Source: DASRDU01 sp046331565 (GTDB lineage: Bacteria > Acidobacteriota > Blastocatellia > RBC074). Taken from it: DNA of 64,000 bases. The stretch is from NCBI GenBank assembly GCA_046331565.1, contig JAXLQP010000002.1:1612001-1676000 (forward strand), given 5' to 3'. Below the pieces are notes generated by a model that was not told where the DNA came from, ran no database searches, and saw only the letters and a list, made by a program, of their open reading frames with translations. The position numbers and the translations under genes were made by a program. Below are positions 33,735-41,262 of the stretch, piece by piece. Every line of letters starts with the position of its first letter. Positions within the stretch are counted from its first letter, which is position 1.

Positions 33735-34124
33735 TTACGAGTTTGCCGGAGGTTCCCAGAGTTCGATGCGATTGCCTTCAGGATCCATAATCCACGCGAA
33801 GCGACCGTATTCACTGTCTTCGCGCTTTTCATCAACCTGCACACCTTCGCGGCGCAGTTCCTCAAGCAGCGCATCAAGGTTTTCAACGCGGTAATTGATC
33901 ATGAATGGTTGTCGGCCCGGATCGAAACAATTCGTGCTGTCGGGCATCGGCGACCAGACGGTTGCGCCGACGCGCTCGGGATTTTCGTGATCGCGCCACT
34001 GAAAAATCCAGCCGCCGAATGAAGGATCGGGCGTGATGCCGAGGTGACGCTGATACCACGCCCGCTGTTTGTCTGCGTCAGCGCACTTGAAAAAGATTCC
34101 GCCAATGCCGGTGACTTTTTTCAT
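33735..34124 (-). CDS. VOC-family protein 6
   Basis: 129 residues starting after GGAGGAGAG. GGIFFKCADADKQRAWYQRHLGI, FMINYRVENLDALLEELRREG and FAWIMDPEGNRIELWEP give the VOC signature, with the terminal E-L-W strand common in glyoxalase-like proteins. Function unknown. Confidence 0.82.
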   Translation of the reverse strand: MKKVTGIGGIFFKCADADKQRAWYQRHLGITPDPSFGGWIFQWRDHENPERVGATVWSPMPDSTNCFDPGRQPFMINYRVENLDALLEELRREGVQVDEKREDSEYGRFAWIMDPEGNRIELWEPPANS

Positions 34125-34187
34125 CTCTCCTCCGGGGTTTGTTCGACAAGCTGGTGATTTTGTCGCACGAAAAAGCAGGCGCGCATT

Positions 34188-34550
34188 TCAGTTTGAATGC
34201 AGCGCAATGCGATTGCCTTCGCTGTCAAGCACGATGGCGCGATGGCCGAACGGGCCGATCTGATGTTTCGGTTCGATGATTCTGCCGCCGTTTGCTTCGA
34301 CCGCCGCAATGGCTTCATCAAGGCGACCATCCACGCTGAAGTAAATCAGCGGGCCGTGCGCTGACGGCTGCGCTTCGGCATCAACAACCAGGCAGCCGGA
34401 AACATCATTGCCACCATGCGCAAACACAGCCACCGGCGTATCCGGCCCGAACTCCTGTTCGACTTTGCGGGCCGTCACCTGGCGATAGAAATTCATCGCG
34501 CGGTTGAGGTCAGTCACGGGAATGTCAACCCAGCCAATCAGGTTTGCCAT
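34188..34550 (-). CDS. VOC-family protein 7
   Basis: About 120 residues from the ATG at 34550. Recognised by LIGWVDIPVTDLNRAMNFYRQV, LIYFSVDGRLDEAIAAVEANGG and GHRAIVLDSEGNRIALHSN, with the final histidine as in metal-binding relatives. Function unknown. Confidence 0.8.
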   Translation of the reverse strand: MANLIGWVDIPVTDLNRAMNFYRQVTARKVEQEFGPDTPVAVFAHGGNDVSGCLVVDAEAQPSAHGPLIYFSVDGRLDEAIAAVEANGGRIIEPKHQIGPFGHRAIVLDSEGNRIALHSN

Positions 34551-34599
34551 CACATTTTCCTTTCTCACTGCTCAAGCGTTCGGCGCAGCCGCGCAGTTT

Positions 34600-34953
34600 T
34601 TACGGATACGCCCGTTTGTAAGTGACCAGGTAAAACTTCGAGTCAGCCTGTGTTTTGAATTCAGCCGGTCGCGTGTCGCCTTCGAGCGCGTAACAAACCG
34701 TCAGGCGGTCGCCGCTGAGTTCGTAAATGGCGCGAATCGTGCGGCCTTCATTCGGGCCGCTCGTGCCGGTAATGTCCATCACGGCAGGCACGCTGCGGGC
34801 ATTGATTTTCACCAGTCCCTGGTCCGACACGCCGCCCACATTGGCCACGTATTTGCCGCCGAACATGATGAGTTTCATTGACCTGAGACTTTCGTGCGGC
34901 AGTTGCTGCCCGCTCAGTTCGGCAGTCACCGGAATCCATGTTCCATCAAGCAT
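34600..34953 (-). CDS. TIGR03067-like small protein
   Basis: 117 residues with GGAGG upstream; overlaps the upstream membrane-protein gene by 8 bp. LDGTWIPVTAELSGQQLP, DITGTSGPNEGRTIRAIYELSGDRLTVCYALEGDTRPAEF matches the TIGR03067 pattern common in Planctomycetes and Acidobacteria (lipocalin-like small beta protein). Function unknown. Confidence 0.78.
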   Translation of the reverse strand: MLDGTWIPVTAELSGQQLPHESLRSMKLIMFGGKYVANVGGVSDQGLVKINARSVPAVMDITGTSGPNEGRTIRAIYELSGDRLTVCYALEGDTRPAEFKTQADSKFYLVTYKRAYP

Positions 34954-35347
34954 GCTGCTGTCCTCCGCGCATCACGCCACCGAGCAGGACGCCGCCCACA
35001 CCCAGAATCGTGGCCACCAGTTGATACCATTTCGGCTGAGCCGCCGCTTCGGGCAGGCCGCGCGTCGCAATGAAACTGACCACCGACATTGCCAGCACCA
35101 GCACACTCAGCGCGCCTGCGTGAATCATCGGCTCACGCCCGGCCATCGCGCCCGCGACCCATCCGCCAATGATCGCCGCCACCAGGCTCAGCGCCAGATT
35201 GACGATCAGATAAGCCAGGGGCGGTTGCACAACTGTTCCGGCCTGCACCGGGCCGATCATAAAACCAGCGGCGATGGTGGTGCCGAAACCGACGAACATG
35301 ACCATCACCATAAATCCCGCAATCACTGCCAGAATGCTCCGCAGCAT
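34946..35347 (-). CDS. Small four-helix membrane protein
   Basis: About 133 residues from the ATG at 35347 (GAGGGAG 13 bp upstream); the longer open frame is not supported. Four hydrophobic helices (ILAVIAGFMVMVMFVGFGTTIAAGF, YLIVNLALSLVAAIIGGWVAGAMAG, ALSVLVLAMSVVSFIAT, LVATILGVGGVLLGGVM). No family recognised. Confidence 0.6.
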   Translation of the reverse strand: MLRSILAVIAGFMVMVMFVGFGTTIAAGFMIGPVQAGTVVQPPLAYLIVNLALSLVAAIIGGWVAGAMAGREPMIHAGALSVLVLAMSVVSFIATRGLPEAAAQPKWYQLVATILGVGGVLLGGVMRGGQQHA

Positions 35348-35372
35348 GACGTGTTGTTCTCCCTCTTGTGAA

Positions 35373-36008
35373 TTACACGTCGCGGTCATAAGCGAATCTG
35401 AGCCAGCGTCTGACTTCATCATCAATCTCAGCGAGCGACGTGATGGGGATACGATGCGTGATGCGGTCTTTTTTGGCAAAGCCGCCCGTCTCAATCAGCC
35501 GTCCCGTCACTGGTGTGTCGCCGAGCGCAAGGCCGAAATCAATGCGCGTGCGCGTCGCCGGTTTGATCTGCGCAATCACGTGACGCCGGTAAATCGGCAC
35601 AATCGTTTTGCACGGACAGGCTTTGACATCAGCGGCCATTCCCAGACTGAGCTTCAGCAGTTCATCGTACAGCGGTCGCAGCGCGGCCTTCGATCCGGCG
35701 AACATTTCTCTGACGTAAACGTCAGCGGCCTGTAAATACATTCCAGGATCGCTGTCTTCGCCGCCTTTGCCTGCGGCGCGTTCAGCCAGCCACCATGCGC
35801 TGTTGGCGCCGAGTTTGTATTCCGACTTCAGCCAGTCGCGGCATTCCTTTTCGCTCGCCGGGCCTGACGTGCTGATCAGTTGCAGCCATTCATCCAGCGA
35901 GCGTCCGGTCTGTGCGGGCAAAGTCTCAACCCATTTCTGCACCATCACGACCGACGGATGCACGCTGTAAAGCGACTGTCGTTTTGCTTCGCGTTGTTTA
36001 GTCGCCAT
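35373..36008 (-). CDS. DUF4287/DUF5655-domain protein
   Basis: 211 residues. The N-terminal part VQKWVETLPAQTGRSLDEWLQLI, CRDWLKSEYKLGANSAWWLAERA is the DUF4287-type helical domain. The C-terminal part, MFAGSKAALRPLYDELLKLSLGMAADVKACPCKTIVPIYRRHVIAQIKPATRTRIDFGLALGD, is DUF5655. Function unknown. First gene of the block ending at 29783. Confidence 0.75.
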   Translation of the reverse strand: MATKQREAKRQSLYSVHPSVVMVQKWVETLPAQTGRSLDEWLQLISTSGPASEKECRDWLKSEYKLGANSAWWLAERAAGKGGEDSDPGMYLQAADVYVREMFAGSKAALRPLYDELLKLSLGMAADVKACPCKTIVPIYRRHVIAQIKPATRTRIDFGLALGDTPVTGRLIETGGFAKKDRITHRIPITSLAEIDDEVRRWLRFAYDRDV

Positions 36009-36090
36009 GCCGGGTGTCTCCGGAAATTACTGTTGCGGGAGCGTGAGTCCACTGTCCGGGAGTCACGTATTCATTCAAAAGATCGGATCA

Positions 36091-36176
36091 CACCCTCGTA
36101 GTCACGACTTCATTCGTTCCGGCTCCGATGCCACAGGTTTTCAAAACAAACGAATGAAGTCGTGACTACGAGGGTG
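36091..36176. repeat. Palindromic element, gtagtaacga family, copy 2
   Basis: Perfect 28-bp arms (36091-36118 and 36149-36176) containing ctcgtagtcacgacttcatt. It separates the DUF4287 gene from the upstream VOC gene. Confidence 0.85.
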
Positions 36177-36250
36177 ATTCGGGTGTCTCTCAGGCCGCCT
36201 CAACTTCAGGGCAGCGGACTCGCACTGCCAGGGGTAATGCTGTCAGCCGT

Positions 36251-36685
36251 TTATTTTCGTGCGGCAGCAGCGCGTTTCTCCAGTTCTTCGGGCGCAACGT
36301 CTTCGACGTGTGTGGCGATGCACCAGTAATTACCGGAAGGGTCTTTCACTGCCCCGCAGCGATCACCATAAAACTGATTCTGCGGCGGTGAAATTGAAAC
36401 GCCTCCGGCACTGATGGCACGCTCGTATGTCGCATCAACTTCCCTGACGTAGAGGTACAGCGTCGTGGGCATCGCCTTCCATTCTTCGGTGGCTTCACCG
36501 ATCATCATCGGCGAATCGCCGATTCTGACTTCAGCGTGCCTGATGCCGCCGTCGGGGCTGGTCATGCAGTGTATGACCTGCGCATCGAAAGCCTGTTTCA
36601 GAAATTCGATCAGCGCCGGAGCGCCCTGCACGGTCAGATGCGGTGTGACGGTATGATAACCATCCGGGATCGGTTTGACTGCCAT
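36251..36685 (-). CDS. VOC-family protein 8 (PhnB-like)
   Basis: 144 residues with AAGGAGAG upstream. Close to VOC 5 in layout: KPIPDGYHTVTPHLTVQGAPALIEFLKQAFDAQVI, GIRHAEVRIGDSPMMIGE, NQFYGDRCGAVKDPSGNYWCIATHVEDV. Together the two suggest local duplication. Located 43 bp after a DinB-like gene. Confidence 0.83.
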   Translation of the reverse strand: MAVKPIPDGYHTVTPHLTVQGAPALIEFLKQAFDAQVIHCMTSPDGGIRHAEVRIGDSPMMIGEATEEWKAMPTTLYLYVREVDATYERAISAGGVSISPPQNQFYGDRCGAVKDPSGNYWCIATHVEDVAPEELEKRAAAARK

Positions 36686-36728
36686 TTCAGTTCTCTCCTT
36701 TCGCTTGTTGTCTTTTCGCTCTGACAGG

Positions 36729-37256
36729 TTATGCGCCTGCCGCTTCGGTCATCGTCCACATCTCATCGCCGCTCGGCCCGTAAATGGCCGGAACCTGCGC
36801 GCCCATCGGTCGCAGGTACGCGCTCAACTGGCCGCGATGATGCACGGTGTGGTTTTGCAGGAAGGTCAGATAAACCACTGCCGGATAGTTGAAGACATTG
36901 AAGAAATTGAGCGGCGCAGCGAGTTGTTCGCCGCCGAGTTGTCTGAGTTTTGCGATGCCCGCCCTGAATCCGCTTTCATAGAGCGCAATCAGTTCGGCCA
37001 CATTCTGTGTGGGGTTCGGCGGATCTTCGCCGCCTTCGAGCGAGCCTGCGGCGATGCCTTCAAGAAAGTAGAGTTCGCAACTGACGATGTGCCACGCCAG
37101 ATCGCCCGCCGTGCGGGATTTCGGATCAGGCCGATAATCAGCGCGGTCGTCCGGGATTGCGGACAGCACTCTTTTCGTCAGCTCAAATTCGTTTTCAATG
37201 CCGGAAAGCAGGAAATCGCGCAGGTACTGAGCCTGCTCAGGTGTCATTGCCGTCAT
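36729..37256 (-). CDS. DinB-like family protein 1
   Basis: About 175 residues from the ATG at 37256, with GGAGGAAG upstream. A four-helix DinB/YfiT-like fold: the first histidine in DLAWHIVSCELYFLEG and the HxxxH in LQNHTVHHRGQLSAYLRPMG form the typical metal-binding triad. These proteins are putative thiol-dependent or metal-dependent transferases. The family name comes from a damage-inducible B. subtilis gene. Confidence 0.82.
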   Translation of the reverse strand: MTAMTPEQAQYLRDFLLSGIENEFELTKRVLSAIPDDRADYRPDPKSRTAGDLAWHIVSCELYFLEGIAAGSLEGGEDPPNPTQNVAELIALYESGFRAGIAKLRQLGGEQLAAPLNFFNVFNYPAVVYLTFLQNHTVHHRGQLSAYLRPMGAQVPAIYGPSGDEMWTMTEAAGA

Positions 37257-37338
37257 TACTCTTCCTCCGATTGATGATGGTGTTGTGATGAAGTCGGAGT
37301 CGGTACTGCAAGGCTCCGGGATGCGGGAGAGGATCGGA

Positions 37339-37398
37339 CTTGTAGTGGCGACTTCAGTCGGCAACCCACCCGCAGCCGACTGAAGTCGTTACCACAAG
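37339..37398. repeat. Palindromic element, gtagtaacga family, copy 3 (degenerate)
   Basis: 24-bp arms (37339-37362 and 37375-37398; cttgtagtggcgacttcagt) with three mismatches and a short 12-nt loop, between DinB-like gene 1 and the HTH gene. Confidence 0.75.
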
Positions 37399-37468
37399 GA
37401 CAACCTTGTGCCCCGGTAACTCGCTATGCTTTTTCGGTATTTCAATGACCGCTTTCAGAGTGAGGGGA

Positions 37469-38029
37469 TCAGTGCGCCGCCAGCCAGTCGCTGAAGACTT
37501 TCGCGGCGTCGTGTTTGCCGCTCCAGCGGGCGCGGTTTTTGCCCGTCAGCGCCAGCACCATCGCGTGATGCTGCCCGGCGCGGTCGCCGATGCGCTCAAA
37601 GTAATTGTAGAGCCGCTCGATTCTTTCAATTGAACGGCGCGCCGCTTCGACGGTTTTGAAGGCCAGCACGTTGCGAAAGAAACGCGCATAAAAATTCTGA
37701 TCGCTCGCCGTCGGCGTATACAGATCGTAATAGCCGTTGATCAGTCCGGCGTTCTGCAAAACCTGCGCGACATACGAAGGCCGCGCGCCGACCTGATAAA
37801 CGATCTCGGCAATGTCGGTGATGCCGCTCTGATAAAGCTCGACGATCTGTTCCTTCTTGGTGCGCCGCTTCGGTTCAGGCTCAGCGGTTTCAGTTTCGAC
37901 CGCTTCGGTTTTGTTTGCCGGATCAATCGCCAGCGCGTGCAGCCACCGCTCCATCTCCATTTCGTCACCGAACCATTCCTGAAGCGTCGGCCCGGCCTGC
38001 TGCGGCTGTTTCATTTCCTGAGTATTCAT
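37469..38029 (-). CDS. Putative HTH-containing hypothetical protein
   Basis: About 186 residues from the ATG at 38029, which has GGAGG upstream. The middle part KKEQIVELYQSGITDIAEIVYQVGARPSYVAQVLQNAGL resembles a helix-turn-helix of the resolvase/terminase-small type. The C-terminal part is helical (FRNVLAFKTVEAARRSIERIERLYNYFERIGD). It follows DinB-like 2 by 45 bp and may be cotranscribed with the Rad52-like gene. Function unknown. Confidence 0.55.
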   Translation of the reverse strand: MNTQEMKQPQQAGPTLQEWFGDEMEMERWLHALAIDPANKTEAVETETAEPEPKRRTKKEQIVELYQSGITDIAEIVYQVGARPSYVAQVLQNAGLINGYYDLYTPTASDQNFYARFFRNVLAFKTVEAARRSIERIERLYNYFERIGDRAGQHHAMVLALTGKNRARWSGKHDAAKVFSDWLAAH

Positions 38030-38074
38030 TACTTCCTCACCTCCGGAATTCGCGGCGAAAGGCTGCCGCAAACT

Positions 38075-38572
38075 TCAGCGTGACGGCAGCGATTCACGCG
38101 TCCAGAACACAAAATCGGTCACCGCCGGATCGCCGCCGACTGAACGAATCAGCGCGGCAATCTGTCCCCGGTGATACCACGAATGCCCGAACAACTGCGT
38201 CAGAATGTCTTCGATGGTGTTGCGATACCAGCCGCCTTCGAAGCTCTGATACTCGAAGCTGCGCGCAAGTTCAGCATCGTCAAGCCCGCTGAGCCACGCC
38301 GCCCACGCCGCGTGCATTTCATTCACCAGTTCCGGCAATTCCGCCAGCGCAACATTCTGCGGAAAGAGTTCACGCGGCCAGTCGGGCGCAGCGCCGAAAC
38401 GAAACAGCCACATTTTGCGGGCAGCCACCAGATGCGCCATCAGATTCACTGCCTTCTGAAACGAAGGCAGTGAACGAAGCTCGCTGTGAACAGTCTCAAA
38501 CGAGGCCAGCGTTTTAAGGTGGCTGTCCTGTTCGTACTCAAACCAGCGGCGATAGCGGTCAGCGGCACTCAC
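38075..38572 (-). CDS. DinB-like family protein 2
   Basis: 165 residues from a GTG start at 38572 with AGGAGG upstream. Metal triad histidines appear in VNLMAHLVAARKMWLFRFG and LTQLFGHSWYHRGQIAALIRSVGGDPAVTDFVFW. It begins 15 bp after the Rad52-like gene, so the two are almost certainly one operon. Confidence 0.82.
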   Translation of the reverse strand: MSAADRYRRWFEYEQDSHLKTLASFETVHSELRSLPSFQKAVNLMAHLVAARKMWLFRFGAAPDWPRELFPQNVALAELPELVNEMHAAWAAWLSGLDDAELARSFEYQSFEGGWYRNTIEDILTQLFGHSWYHRGQIAALIRSVGGDPAVTDFVFWTRESLPSR

Positions 38573-38587
38573 GACTGCGTAACCTCC

Positions 38588-39760
38588 TTAACTGGCGCGC
38601 AGCAGGTCGTCATCTTCTGACAGACTGTGCTGCTTCTCGTCCTGCTTGCGCTTGAGGTAATCAATGAACCTTGACGCGGCCTGCTTCGAGAGTTCTTCAG
38701 TGCCGCAGCTCATCAATGACTGGCATTCCTGTTCGATGTCCAGCCCGATTTCACGGCCCAGGGCACGAATCATGCCAAGCTGTTTCGGCGTCACCAGATC
38801 GGCCAGCGATTTCGCCAGCGGATCGCGCGGGAAGCCGCTGCCCGGCGTGTGCGAACCCTGCCGTTCGATGACTTCTGATTCGCGCTGATACAGATCGCGG
38901 GCGATGCCGAATTTGATCGCCGCGCGTTTGAGCGCGTCGTGTTCGGCCTTCTTGATGCCGGTTTCACTTTCAGCCGTGCCGGTGCCGACGCCTTCGCGGG
39001 TCACGCCGTCAATCGTGATGGCGGCAGTCACAGCGACCATTTCGCCAATCTGCACGACATTGCGCACCGAATGCGACCAGTTCGGCGCGACGCGGTCGAG
39101 AATGTCAGCGACCGTGTGCCATTCAATGTATTCGACCAGATGCGTGTTGCCCTGGCGGTCAGTCCAGCCTTCGCGTGTTCTGACCAGCTTCGGATCAATC
39201 GGCTGGCGCAGCGTACGCAGCACACTGGCAAAGGGCAGCGAGTAAACATTACCTTTCGGCTCCTCCGCCGGAGCAGTTTCGGGCTGCGCCTGAGTCTCGT
39301 GGCTGTTCATTTTTTCGGACGGCATTTCATCTTCCTCCCTTTTCCGGATGATCTTCGGCACTGGTTCTGCCGCAACCGGAGCGACTGCAACCTGCGGCGG
39401 CTGAGGAGTCGCCACAGTCTGTGTTTCCTGAGTCTGCGCAGTCAGCGTGTGCTTGACGGCGAGAATGTGTTCGCACCGGAAAGCCGATTCTGAAGCCGCC
39501 TGCTCCTCGAATTCGGGACAGGTGCAGCGCACGCGTCCGGCCTCATCGCGCCAGACTTCGTAAGTCACCTGCTTTCCGCGCGGCGCGGGAGTCGTCACAC
39601 GAAAACGATCACCTTCGCGTGAAACCAGCCCCATCGCCGCCAGGCTCTGTGCCCGCTTGTGCCGCTGCACAGCCTTCTTGATGGCGAGTTCCCTGCCGAG
39701 CGCGCTCTGCGTTGAGCTTTCGGCAACTCTTTCGGCTCTGTTTTCATTGGATGTGATCAT
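38588..39760 (-). CDS. SWIM zinc-finger plus Rad52/DdrA-like single-strand annealing protein
   Basis: About 390 residues from the ATG at 39760, which has GGGAGGAAAAG upstream. Three parts: a SWIM-type finger near residues 67-105 (CTCPEFEEQAASESAFRCEH, CxC...CxH); a proline/glutamine-rich linker; and a Rad52/DdrA-like core near residues 170-315 (VEYIEWHTVADILDRVAPNWS, AVTAAITIDGVTREGVGTG, KKAEHDALKRAAIKFGIARDLY). A C-terminal helical segment follows (PKQLGMIRALGREIGLDI). Known relatives bind DNA ends and anneal strands. The gene is divergent from an XRE regulator and shares its promoter region. Confidence 0.8.
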   Translation of the reverse strand: MITSNENRAERVAESSTQSALGRELAIKKAVQRHKRAQSLAAMGLVSREGDRFRVTTPAPRGKQVTYEVWRDEAGRVRCTCPEFEEQAASESAFRCEHILAVKHTLTAQTQETQTVATPQPPQVAVAPVAAEPVPKIIRKREEDEMPSEKMNSHETQAQPETAPAEEPKGNVYSLPFASVLRTLRQPIDPKLVRTREGWTDRQGNTHLVEYIEWHTVADILDRVAPNWSHSVRNVVQIGEMVAVTAAITIDGVTREGVGTGTAESETGIKKAEHDALKRAAIKFGIARDLYQRESEVIERQGSHTPGSGFPRDPLAKSLADLVTPKQLGMIRALGREIGLDIEQECQSLMSCGTEELSKQAASRFIDYLKRKQDEKQHSLSEDDDLLRAS

Positions 39761-39869
39761 CGTTCTTTTCCTCCCGGCAATCATCTACGGCCATCGCATT
39801 CGCCCTGTGCAGCCAGCCTCAGCTTCGCTGTGAAATGTCGTCTGCTTTCTGACCAGATTTCAATTTACC

Positions 39870-39935
39870 GTTTCATTGCCTGTTTCAATGTTGCAACAAT
39901 GTACCACACCATTTTTCTCATTGCAAGTATGAAAC
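39870..39935. promoter_or_regulatory. Candidate operator: inverted GTTTCAnnnTTGCAA repeats
   Basis: GTTTCAATGTTGCAA (39882-39896) and its inverted near-copy TTGCAAGTATGAAAC (39921-39935) face each other, with an additional GTTTCATTGC at 39870. The first unit also overlaps the palindrome TGTTGCAACA (39889-39898). It is placed between the divergent Rad52-like and XRE genes and overlaps the leftward promoter boxes, as expected of an XRE repressor operator. Confidence 0.6.
39898..39926 (-). promoter_or_regulatory. Putative leftward promoter of the Rad52-like operon
   Basis: Read leftward: TTGCAA (39926-39921), 17-nt spacer, TACATT (39903-39898), each four of six matches to consensus. Both boxes touch the inverted repeat elements, so a bound regulator would block transcription. 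Confidence 0.45.
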
Positions 39936-39941
39936 AAACTC

Positions 39942-39971
39942 TTGCATTCTTTTTTTTCTTTATGCTATGTT
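39942..39971 (+). promoter_or_regulatory. Putative rightward promoter of the XRE gene
   Basis: TTGCAT (39942-39947), 18-nt T-rich spacer and TATGTT (39966-39971), immediately right of the inverted repeats. It is followed by a ~60-nt leader with AAGGAGG before the ATG at 40038. Confidence 0.4.
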
Positions 39972-40037
39972 TCGCCTTGCTTTAGAGGTAAAGTGCCTTC
40001 TGCGGAAGGTTCAACACCTCGAAAGGAGGTCTCAGAG

Positions 40038-40499
40038 ATGCAACATACAGACGGCGATCATCAAAGCAAAGGCGTCATCAATACGAGCGAACTGGGGCGC
40101 GCCATCAAACGCAAGCGCGAAGAGATGAAGATGAGTCTGCGGGCCGTGGCGCAGGTCACAAATGTTTCGGCCTCGACGCTCTCGCGGATTGAGAACGGCA
40201 CGGTGCAGCCGGATGCCGACAATCTGGCGCGACTGGCCGCGTGGCTCAACATCCCGATGGAACGGGTAATTATGGACGGTCGCGGCCACGACCGGATGAA
40301 TTCACTGACCGGCGAGGGCGAATCGCTGCCGGTCATCTACTTTCCGCACGAACCCGTGCCCGACATTGTCGAAGCGCACCTCAGAGCCGACCGCAATCTG
40401 TCGCCCGAAACCGCGCAGGCGCTGGCCGAAATGTTCCGCGTCGCCTATTCGCAGTTCAGCCGACTCGGCGGCAACAGTTCCGACAAGGCACATTCCTGA
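40038..40499 (+). CDS. XRE-family regulator (DdrO-like layout)
   Basis: 153 residues from the ATG at 40038, which has AAGGAGG upstream. The HTH (LGRAIKRKREEMKMSLRAVAQVTNVSASTLSRIENG) spans about residues 16-52 and is followed by a C-terminal helical segment (IVEAHLRADRNLSPETAQALAEMFRVAYSQF). A small HTH plus helical dimerisation tail, next to an IrrE-family gene, is the layout of DdrO-type repressors cleaved by IrrE. A direct orthology claim would need a tree. Confidence 0.8.
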   Translation: MQHTDGDHQSKGVINTSELGRAIKRKREEMKMSLRAVAQVTNVSASTLSRIENGTVQPDADNLARLAAWLNIPMERVIMDGRGHDRMNSLTGEGESLPVIYFPHEPVPDIVEAHLRADRNLSPETAQALAEMFRVAYSQFSRLGGNSSDKAHS

Positions 40500-40519
40500 A
40501 ATCGTTGCGGCAAGAATCA

Positions 40520-40562
40520 GCGGGCTGAAGACTTAAGCTCTGAAACTCAGTCTTCAGCCCGC
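40520..40562 (+). terminator. Hairpin after the XRE gene
   Basis: gcgggctgaagac (40520-40532) pairs perfectly with gtcttcagcccgc (40550-40562). No T-run follows. It separates the XRE and IrrE-like genes, which would therefore be transcribed partly independently. Confidence 0.5.
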
Positions 40563-40590
40563 AACTGCTTTATCCCGCCGCAAGTCCACG

Positions 40591-40596
40591 TATAAT
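40591..40596 (+). promoter_or_regulatory. Putative -10 box giving a leaderless IrrE-like mRNA
   Basis: A perfect TATAAT ends 6 bp before the GTG at 40603. A start site at the normal distance would coincide with the start codon. No convincing -35 box was seen. Confidence 0.35.
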
Positions 40597-40602
40597 GCCG
40601 TT

Positions 40603-41262
40603 GTGGACTACTTCGAACAACCACCAACTCCGAAGGGCCGGATGTACGAGCAGCGCGCTCGCAGCCTGCGCGAGTTTGCCGGATTGCGCCGCGACGATGT
40701 GCCGCTCGATCCGTTTGCGCTGGCGCGGCTGGCGCGGATTCTGGTGGTGAACTTTGACGAAATTCAGGGCCTGTCGCAGGCAGCGCGTGACCACCTGCTT
40801 GGTGAAGGTTCAGGCGACTGGTCAGGCGGCGCGAGTTCGCGCATGCTGCCGGACGGGCGCAAGCTGGTCATTCTGAATCCAAAGCACGGGCGCAATCGTC
40901 ATCACGCAACTTTGATGGAAGAGGTCTGTCACGTCCTGCTCGGACACGAAGCCAATCGCCTTTCAGTGGCCGCTGAACACAATGGCGGGAAAACTCTGTC
41001 GCGTGATTACAATGAAGCGGATGAAGAGGAAGCTTACGCGGTCGGAGCCGCCGCGCTGGTGCCTTACACGGCGCTGCGGCGGTTTGTGCTGGCGGGCAGA
41101 ACGGCGTCGCAGATTGCGCGGCATTTCAATGTCAGCCGCCAGCTCGTCACTTATCGCCTGAAAATTTCGCGCCTCTGGGCTGAGTACAAAGCCCGGCATC
41201 CTGAAGAGGCTGAGCAGTATTCACAACGCCGGAACGATCCTTCAGAAAATTCTTCAGCCTGA
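40603..41262 (+). CDS. ImmA/IrrE-family protein with variant metal site
   Basis: 219 residues from the GTG at 40603; an ATG at 40642 is the alternative. The metallopeptidase helix reads HHATLMEEVCHVLLGHE, with EEVCH where canonical IrrE/ImmA proteins have HExxH. A downstream EEEAYAVGAAALVP could supply the third ligand. The C-terminal part contains an HTH-like segment (TASQIARHFNVSRQLVTYRL), as in IrrE. IrrE cleaves DdrO-type repressors after DNA damage. It overlaps the convergent fahA by 9 bp. Confidence 0.75.
   Translation: MDYFEQPPTPKGRMYEQRARSLREFAGLRRDDVPLDPFALARLARILVVNFDEIQGLSQAARDHLLGEGSGDWSGGASSRMLPDGRKLVILNPKHGRNRHHATLMEEVCHVLLGHEANRLSVAAEHNGGKTLSRDYNEADEEEAYAVGAAALVPYTALRRFVLAGRTASQIARHFNVSRQLVTYRLKISRLWAEYKARHPEEAEQYSQRRNDPSENSSA

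Noticed and set aside
29783..39760. Interpretation of the island as a prophage or integrative element
   Set aside because: No integrase, structural genes, tRNA or attachment-site repeats were found. The SWIM-Rad52 protein alone does not justify a phage call.
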